64,000 nucleotides of DNA from Streptomyces iranensis (GTDB taxonomy: Bacteria > Actinomycetota > Actinomycetes > Streptomycetales > Streptomycetaceae), in contig NZ_JAGGLR010000008.1 of NCBI RefSeq assembly GCF_017874715.1, positions 310,001 to 374,000 of the forward strand. Direction: 5' to 3'. The notes under the pieces are model-generated. The model saw only the letters and a program-made list of their open reading frames with translations, was not told the DNA's origin and made no database searches. How positions within the stretch are numbered: position 1 is the stretch's first letter; every line of letters begins with the position of its first letter. Below are positions 58,870 to 64,000 of this stretch, one piece after another. The translations under genes were made by a program, and so were the position numbers.

Positions 58870-59948
58870 GCCCACGCGTCCCAGAGATCGGCGGCGTAGT
58901 AGCCCTTGAGGACGCTTCCGGCGGTCTTGATGTTGCGGGAGGTGATGGGCTCGTTGTCGGCCGTCATGTACTCCGCGAGCATCTTCGACAGGCGCCGGTT
59001 GTCGAACGGCTTGCCGTGGAGGTCCGCCCACGGGGCGTCATCGAGGGCGTTGAGCCGATCCAGGATGGCGACGGTGGGCAGGCGGTCAATGCCGACCATG
59101 ACGTGGTCGCGCAGGTCGGCCAGCAGCCGAACGCCCAGGCTGCCCTTGTCGTTGGCCTTGGAGGCGGTCACCAGCGTCACGCATGCCTCTCGCGCCCGCT
59201 GGGGCCAGTTACCGCCGGCCGCGTCGGCGATGGCAAGCAGGGGTTCCCACACGTCGGCCGGGCGGTCGGTGACGCCATCAGGCATCTCCGGCCAGGCGCC
59301 CATGACGAACCCACGGGCGTGCTCGGCCCATTGGGCGAGCCGGTCACGGAGCTTGTGCCCCTCGGCTTCGTGGACGCGGGCCCGGAAGGCTTCCACGCGT
59401 TCGTTGCGCGCCCGCCGACGCATACGGATGACGATGGAGCGGGTCATGATGGTGTCCGGCAGGGAGCCGAGTCCGGCGACTGCGACCCCGCAGTATGAGG
59501 GGAATGCCTGCACGGTCTGGTTGCCGCCGTCGCCGATGCACCGGTACGTGACCCCGGTGCGGCGGTGACCAGCGTTCAGGAAGCCGCGCAGCTCTTCGTT
59601 GTCGCCTGCCTTGGGACCAAAGATCGTGTCGATTTCATCGAACAGGATCGTGGGCCGTCCGCTGGGGTTGGACACGGAGCGGAACAGGGCAGCGGCGGAT
59701 GCGTTGACGGCCGTCATGGGCTCGGGAACGAGGGTTTCCACGATCTCCAGCGCCCGTGACTTCCCCGAGCCGGGTTCCGGGGACAGGAAGGCCAGACGCG
59801 GGGTGGAGTCGAAGCAGTCGAGCAGGTGAGCATGCGCGTCCCACAGAGCCACGGCGACGTAGGCAGCTTCGTGGGGGAAGACGTTGAAGCGGCGGTGGAA
59901 GGCTTCCACCTCGTTGAGCAGGGCCGCGCCGTCGATGGTGGTGGTCAT
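58803..59948 (-). CDS. DUF3631-like ATPase of the element
   Basis: 381 aa. Walker A AFLSPEPGSGKSRALEI near residue 55, Walker B TILFDEIDTIFG, and LRGFLNAGHRRTGVTYRCIG, typical of the helicase/ATPase that accompanies prim-pol proteins in actinobacterial elements. The C-terminal half is the DUF3631-type region (DVWEPLLAIADAAGG, PWADLHGKPFDNRRLSKML). ATG overlaps the upstream stop (ATGA). It probably helps unwind the origin. Confidence 0.85.
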   Translation of the reverse strand: MTTTIDGAALLNEVEAFHRRFNVFPHEAAYVAVALWDAHAHLLDCFDSTPRLAFLSPEPGSGKSRALEIVETLVPEPMTAVNASAAALFRSVSNPSGRPTILFDEIDTIFGPKAGDNEELRGFLNAGHRRTGVTYRCIGDGGNQTVQAFPSYCGVAVAGLGSLPDTIMTRSIVIRMRRRARNERVEAFRARVHEAEGHKLRDRLAQWAEHARGFVMGAWPEMPDGVTDRPADVWEPLLAIADAAGGNWPQRAREACVTLVTASKANDKGSLGVRLLADLRDHVMVGIDRLPTVAILDRLNALDDAPWADLHGKPFDNRRLSKMLAEYMTADNEPITSRNIKTAGSVLKGYYAADLWDAWARYCPPPPESPLPPLPGTENTA

Positions 59949-60304
59949 GCGGCGGACCGCCTTTCGGTCTCGGCAGGGGCGGGGGCGCGGTGGGGGCATT
60001 CGCCGACGCGTACGCGCGTGGTCAGCTCGATGACGGCCGCGCGACCGCGGGCGCGTTCGTGGTGACCGCAGCGGCACAGCCAGTCAGCGACCGGCGGACG
60101 CAGCGCCATACGGACGTGGAGGCCCGGCATGATGCCGGTCACCGTGACCTGGTGCGGGTCAGAGCGAAGTGCAGAAGGGACGGCCTTGCGGCCGACGTTC
60201 CTCGGCGCGCTACGGCTGTCCGGGGCCGGGCCCGGTTCGGCGGGGCGTGGCTGGTCGGTGGTGTTGGGGATGCTCTTCAGGTGGGGGCGGCGGGGGGTGT
60301 TCAT
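59945..60304 (-). CDS. Cys/His-rich small element protein
   Basis: 119 aa. A Pro/Arg-rich N-terminus, then HVRMALRPPVADWLCRCGHH followed by a second Cys-Pro-His (GECPHRAP), a probable zinc site. Overlaps both neighbours by ATGA, so it is locked into the replication operon. Seen beside prim-pol genes in related elements; function unknown. Confidence 0.7.
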   Translation of the reverse strand: MNTPRRPHLKSIPNTTDQPRPAEPGPAPDSRSAPRNVGRKAVPSALRSDPHQVTVTGIMPGLHVRMALRPPVADWLCRCGHHERARGRAAVIELTTRVRVGECPHRAPAPAETERRSAA

Positions 60305-61206
60305 GCCGTCTCCCGGCGCTGCTGGTTGTGCGCGATGGACCAGTTCAGCGCGCTGCGCAGGGTCGAGCGGCACTCGGACGCGGTGAGTCCGGCCGCCTCC
60401 CCAGCTCCCTGAAGAGCATCCTCGACCACAGACCGGGGGAGGTCGCCCCACGCGATGAACCGCCCAAGTGCCCGCGCCGCCCGGAACAAGGCCGCCTCGC
60501 GTCCGCCGCGTTGGGCGGTGGTCACATTGCGGGTCTCATCGGCCAGCGCGGTGTCTGCGTATCGGCGGGATTGCACCGTTACGGCAACCGACGGGGCCTG
60601 TACGGGCTTTGGAGCGGGTTTGAGGACGCCCAGCAGCCACGCGGGCAGCGGGGCCGCCACAGAGCCGCCTACGGCTTCGTACGGCCCGGCGGGGGTGACG
60701 CTGCCCGCAGCGACCACGTACCCGCCCCATGCGCGGGTGTCGATCTTCTTCGCGAGCGTGCCCTTGGTGCTGGGCAGACGAGTGCCGGGCGGGGTGGTGA
60801 AGTACAGGTGCCTCCCGCCGCTGGGAGTCCGCACCGTGAGCGTGGTGGGGACGGCCTGCCCGGCGCGCTCGCAGAGCGCATGGAAAGACGTCACGCCGCA
60901 AGGCGCGTCCGCATCATCGTCCGGCTTGGGCATGTCGAGGTCGACCACGACCAGTCCGGACGGGCCGGTCGCGATGCCGATGTTGAACGGGGCCCGTGAC
61001 CATGCCGTGCGGATGCGGTCGGGGTCGGTGGTGGCGCGCTGTTCCCACTTACGGTGCCCGGCCGCGCACTCGTCCGTACCGGTGCAGGATGCTTCGCCGT
61101 GCAGGGCCGGGGGCTTGGCTCCGAAGCGGAGGGGGAAGACGTGCCAGTCGCGTTCAGCGGCCTCCAGCGCTGCGCGGAGCAGCGCGGAGCTTGCTTCATG
61201 GGTCAT
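60301..61206 (-). CDS. Bifunctional DNA primase/polymerase (prim-pol)
   Basis: 301 aa. The N-terminal prim-pol domain has DWHVFPLRFGAKPPALHGEA, then NIGIATGPSGLVVVDLDMPK (catalytic Asp pair) and LTVRTPSGGRHLYF. The C-terminal part (ALQGAGEAAGLTASECRSTL) is the usual partner helix. It replaces RepSA as replication initiator in this class of element. ATG at 61206. Confidence 0.93.
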   Translation of the reverse strand: MTHEASSALLRAALEAAERDWHVFPLRFGAKPPALHGEASCTGTDECAAGHRKWEQRATTDPDRIRTAWSRAPFNIGIATGPSGLVVVDLDMPKPDDDADAPCGVTSFHALCERAGQAVPTTLTVRTPSGGRHLYFTTPPGTRLPSTKGTLAKKIDTRAWGGYVVAAGSVTPAGPYEAVGGSVAAPLPAWLLGVLKPAPKPVQAPSVAVTVQSRRYADTALADETRNVTTAQRGGREAALFRAARALGRFIAWGDLPRSVVEDALQGAGEAAGLTASECRSTLRSALNWSIAHNQQRRETA

Positions 61207-61292
61207 GCTGGATGTCTCCAGTTCTGTTGAGTGCTGGGAGACCGGGGCGGCCCCGACTTCATTGGCGTGAGAGGGGGCCGCCCCGAGCGCAT

Positions 61293-61625
61293 CTAGGCGC
61301 TGATCGGCCGGTGCAGGCGCGCGGCCTTGTGCTTCGCGTCAAAGGCGAGGAGTTCGGCGGGGTCGTCCTCGAAGCTGTGCAGGGCGACCATCGCGGACAG
61401 GATCACGTCGCACAGCTCAACGGCGACGTCGGCACGGGTGTGGGTGATCCCCTTGCGGGGGTTCTGGCCCTGCATGCCGATGTACGCCTGAGCGACTTCC
61501 CCCGCCTCCTCGGTCACCTTCAGCAGCCGCGTGGCGATCTCGTCCGGGTCGGTGCCGTTGCGGGCATCCAGGCAGGCGACGATCGAGCGGACATGGGACC
61601 ACGGCAAGGCATGGGCGTCGGTCAT
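61293..61625 (-). CDS. MazG-like NTP pyrophosphohydrolase
   Basis: 110-aa all-alpha MazG-type protein. RLLKVTEEAGEVAQAYIGMQ followed by AVELCDVILSAMVALHSFED carries the EExxE...ExxD metal-site pattern. It hydrolyses nucleoside triphosphates such as ppGpp or damaged dNTPs. Carried by the conjugative element between prim-pol and the repeats. Confidence 0.82.
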   Translation of the reverse strand: MTDAHALPWSHVRSIVACLDARNGTDPDEIATRLLKVTEEAGEVAQAYIGMQGQNPRKGITHTRADVAVELCDVILSAMVALHSFEDDPAELLAFDAKHKAARLHRPISA

Positions 61626-61669
61626 GGTTCTCCTCGATGGCGTATGCGGAATCTGGGTCGGGAGTAGGT

Positions 61670-61826
61670 CAGGGAGGCAGAGACACCCCCTGCCGGGGGG
61701 CTTGTGGAGGGGGTTTCAGGGGTGCTGACCTGCGTGCCTCCCTGCCTCCCTGATGGATCATTCGCGCTGGTCAGGGCCAGGGATGCGGGCCAGGGAGGGT
61801 TTCAGGGAGTTCTCCCTGTCTCCCTG
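61670..61826. repeat. CAGGGAG/CTCCCTG repeat cluster next to traB
   Basis: CAGGGAG at 61670, 61791 and 61803; CTCCCTG at 61738, 61746, 61812 and 61820. Seven copies in 157 bp in the 223-bp gap downstream of the TraB-like gene, with a paired inverted arrangement at 61791-61826. Position and pattern suit the clt/TRS locus bound by TraB. Confidence 0.65.
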
Positions 61827-61848
61827 ACCGGCACGGGTGTGGCTCCCT

Positions 61849-63969
61849 CTACTCGGCGGCGGAAGCGGAATCCGTCTCGTCCCGCTCGGCGAGAGCGCGC
61901 TGAACGCGATCGCGGCCGACGACCATGCGGCCATCGGACTTGTACGGCTCGGCCCCGGTGCCCTCCAGGACGCGCTTGAGGTCGATGAACGACCACTTGC
62001 CGTAAACGTCTGCGTCGAGCGCGGCGAGCCGCTTGAGCACGTCTTGGGTGAGCACGCGCGAGGCGTCCCCGACCACGGTGGCGATGTCGGCGAGCGGGTC
62101 CCGCTCCTCACCCCGGTCGATGACGTGCAGCGTGGTCACACCGTCCCGGAGGGCTTTGGCCCGGTTGATGATGGCCTCTGCCTGGTCGTCGTCGATGTAG
62201 TGCGTGCGCACCGTGAGGGACGACTGCCCCTTGGGGATCTCGATCCCGTCACTGGCGACGACCAGGGTTCCCTTGTCCAGCCCCTGACGCAGCAGGTGCG
62301 GCGCGGCCCCGCCGTCAACGGCCTTGTCTCCCAGCGCCATGCGGGCCTGAGACTCGGTGCCCAGCGCGAGGGATGCGCGGGTGTGGGCCCCTTCGCGGAC
62401 CAGCTTGGGAAGGTTCTGGTCGGTGGGGTCCTGCGTGCCCTCCCACAGGATCACGTCCACCGCCCGGCCCTGGTTGTGGACCTTGCGCACGGCCATGAAG
62501 TACCGGGAGGTGGCCTTGGAGCCGCCGTAGGGGCGGTTCTCCTCGTCCTTGACCGGGCACATGAACGCCACCTGCGCCTCGTCCACGATGCCGATCAGCG
62601 GCGCGAAGACCGCCTTGGGGTCGAGCCTGCGCGCCTCGATCCGGCGGTTCATCTCCACCACCAGGCCCTCGACCATCTCGGTGGCCTCGATGACGTTCTC
62701 ATCGGCCGGGCCCTGGATGAGCACGGTGGCCAGACCGTCGAACATGGCCCAGTCCCCCACGCCCTTCAGGTCAGCGATCCGGAATTCCACCGTGCGATCG
62801 AGCGCCGCCCACAGGGCCAGCGCCCGCAGGGACGCGGTCTTGCCCTGGTTCGACAACCCCGTGACCAGCAGGTGCCGCTGAAACAGGCTCAGCGCGGCAG
62901 CGTCCCCGCGCAGGTCCTGACCCCAGGGGGCGCGGCCCTTCTTGTAGTCGGCGGTCACGGTCTCGTCGGTGACCAGCGGAGACGGCCCGATCGGCTCGTC
63001 CAGCGCCCCGGAATCGGCGACCCACAGCCGGACGGTGCGGGCTGCCTCCGGGATGGTGATGAACACCTCGTGCTCATGCCGGGACAGGTTCTCCGCGAGC
63101 TTCCGGCGCCGGTTCTGCACCTCGATCGTGGACACCCCGGAAGGCAGGGTGACGTCGAGTTCGACGCCGCATCCGGCGATCACGATCGGGGAGAGCATCG
63201 CCGCGCCGGCGTCGCCCATCTCCTTGATGGCGTTGCGCAGGGCGGGAACGCCGAGGTCGCGCAGGGCCTTGACGACGATCGAGGGGGTGATGGGCTCCCC
63301 CTCGCTGCTGCGGGCGGATGTGGGCAGGGCCCAGTTGGGTGCGGCCTGCTGGTGACGGCCAACCGTCCACAGGCCGAGGAGGGCGAGGATGGGGCCGATC
63401 GTGACCAGCGGGCCCCACACGATGGCCACGATGGTGATGAGCAGCCTGATGAACTCGACCACCGCCATCAGCGGCGTGACCACGTCGGTGACGTCCTTGT
63501 TGGCACAGGCCAGCACCACCCCGAGCGCCACCAGGGCGCCCATGCCCACACCGGTGCCGACCACGGCGCCCTTGGCTATGGCGACCGGGGCGCGCAGCAG
63601 GTCCATGCGGCGCCGGTGCCGGGCCTCGCGGAAGCGCTGCCCGCGCTCTTCCCACTCGGCGGCCACCTCATAGTTTCCCGCAGCTTCGGCGGCGCGCAGC
63701 ATGCGCTCATAGCGGGAGGCGGTCCGCCCGTCCCAGGTCCGGCGGGCCACGATCCGCGCACCACCCAGCACGTACATGTTGTGCCGCACGACCGCACGCG
63801 CGGCGGCCTTGGTGCGCTCGTGCGTGACGACCGTCCGCGCGGCGCGGCCGGAGCGCACCCACAACGGCACGGCTGGCGCGGGCGCGGCCTCGACCCCGGC
63901 CGGTGTCGGCCGGTCCTCGGCGGCGGGAGTCGGGGTGTGCTTGTAGAGGTGAACGACGTTGTCGCTCAT
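61849..63969 (-). CDS. FtsK/SpoIIIE-type conjugal translocase (TraB)
   Basis: 706 aa. Hydrophobic segments at about 130-200 (GTGVGMGALVALGVVLACA and LITIVAIVWGPLVTIGPILA) anchor it. The motor has Walker A GLSNQGKTASLRAL (Lys377) and IGIVDEAQVAF as Walker B. The C-terminal part includes a winged-helix-like region (VLTQDVLKRLAALDADVYGK). This hexameric pump moves double-stranded DNA between hyphae and is the only transfer protein needed by these elements. ATG at 63969. Confidence 0.93.
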   Translation of the reverse strand: MSDNVVHLYKHTPTPAAEDRPTPAGVEAAPAPAVPLWVRSGRAARTVVTHERTKAAARAVVRHNMYVLGGARIVARRTWDGRTASRYERMLRAAEAAGNYEVAAEWEERGQRFREARHRRRMDLLRAPVAIAKGAVVGTGVGMGALVALGVVLACANKDVTDVVTPLMAVVEFIRLLITIVAIVWGPLVTIGPILALLGLWTVGRHQQAAPNWALPTSARSSEGEPITPSIVVKALRDLGVPALRNAIKEMGDAGAAMLSPIVIAGCGVELDVTLPSGVSTIEVQNRRRKLAENLSRHEHEVFITIPEAARTVRLWVADSGALDEPIGPSPLVTDETVTADYKKGRAPWGQDLRGDAAALSLFQRHLLVTGLSNQGKTASLRALALWAALDRTVEFRIADLKGVGDWAMFDGLATVLIQGPADENVIEATEMVEGLVVEMNRRIEARRLDPKAVFAPLIGIVDEAQVAFMCPVKDEENRPYGGSKATSRYFMAVRKVHNQGRAVDVILWEGTQDPTDQNLPKLVREGAHTRASLALGTESQARMALGDKAVDGGAAPHLLRQGLDKGTLVVASDGIEIPKGQSSLTVRTHYIDDDQAEAIINRAKALRDGVTTLHVIDRGEERDPLADIATVVGDASRVLTQDVLKRLAALDADVYGKWSFIDLKRVLEGTGAEPYKSDGRMVVGRDRVQRALAERDETDSASAAE

Positions 63970-64000
63970 GCTGAAACGTCTCCTGACTGCCCCCCTTCGA

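Larger units (their letters stand above)
56990..64000. mobile_element. Left part of an AICE-type integrative conjugative element
   Basis: Tyrosine integrase, Xis, a DUF3631-like ATPase, a Cys/His protein, prim-pol, a MazG-like protein and an FtsK/TraB translocase all run on the minus strand in the order found in actinomycete integrative conjugative elements. Most transfer as double-stranded DNA through TraB. The left end abuts the mannosyltransferase fragment; the right end lies outside the window. Confidence 0.85.

Overview
The window is high-GC actinobacterial chromosome, almost certainly Streptomyces. Supporting evidence is the codon usage, frequent GTG/TTG starts, a Glp-SepX cell-division pair next to moaC/mog, a tricorn protease, Dps, an MmpL-type exporter, and two actinomycete-type integrated elements. 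Species cannot be decided from the sequence alone.

Layout. 1-12100: housekeeping genes (methylthioadenosine phosphorylase, an FmdB-type zinc ribbon behind a CIRCE-like operator, K+/H+ antiporter, penicillin acylase-family hydrolase, 5-formyl-THF cyclo-ligase, galU, glp-moaC-mog-acetyltransferase, sepX). 12155-16430: tRNA-Ala(CGC) followed by a small accessory islet holding a decayed transposase, a PQQ-like lipoprotein and a membrane kinase lacking the DFG motif. 16499-19200: Dps, a V8-like secreted protease and a GNAT enzyme. 19193-28728: an exonuclease III gene (xth) split by an 8.7-kb serine-integrase element. The element supplies a new 3' end to xth, and the displaced native 3' end lies at the other junction. 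The element carries a TerS-like gene and a chain of overlapping small genes, but no capsid, portal or tail genes that I can recognise.

28722-43180: MerR regulator; BVMO-type monooxygenase, alpha/beta hydrolase and SDR operon; small hydrophilic protein; tricorn protease; TetR regulator plus MmpL exporter; and a cbiMN-cbiQ-cbiO cobalt/nickel ECF transporter behind a candidate Nur box. 43372-45287: an unrecognised three-gene unit (soluble protein, one-TM protein, AAA+ ATPase). 45510-50247: two-component pair, serine hydrolase and SDR.

50220-53374 is the most interesting locus. It is a two-gene operon of an EACC1-type small protein followed by a single-chain protein with a caspase-like protease, a proline-rich linker, one transmembrane helix and an extracytoplasmic family-5 solute-binding domain. 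It looks like a receptor-type caspase of a biological conflict system.

53554-56722: EamA transporter, YbaK deacylase and a lipoprotein penicillin-binding protein. From about 56990 to the right edge: the left part of an AICE-type conjugative element (tyrosine integrase, Xis, DUF3631-like ATPase, prim-pol, MazG-like protein, FtsK/TraB translocase). It appears to be inserted in the 3' end of a protein mannosyltransferase gene and has two iteron-like repeat clusters.
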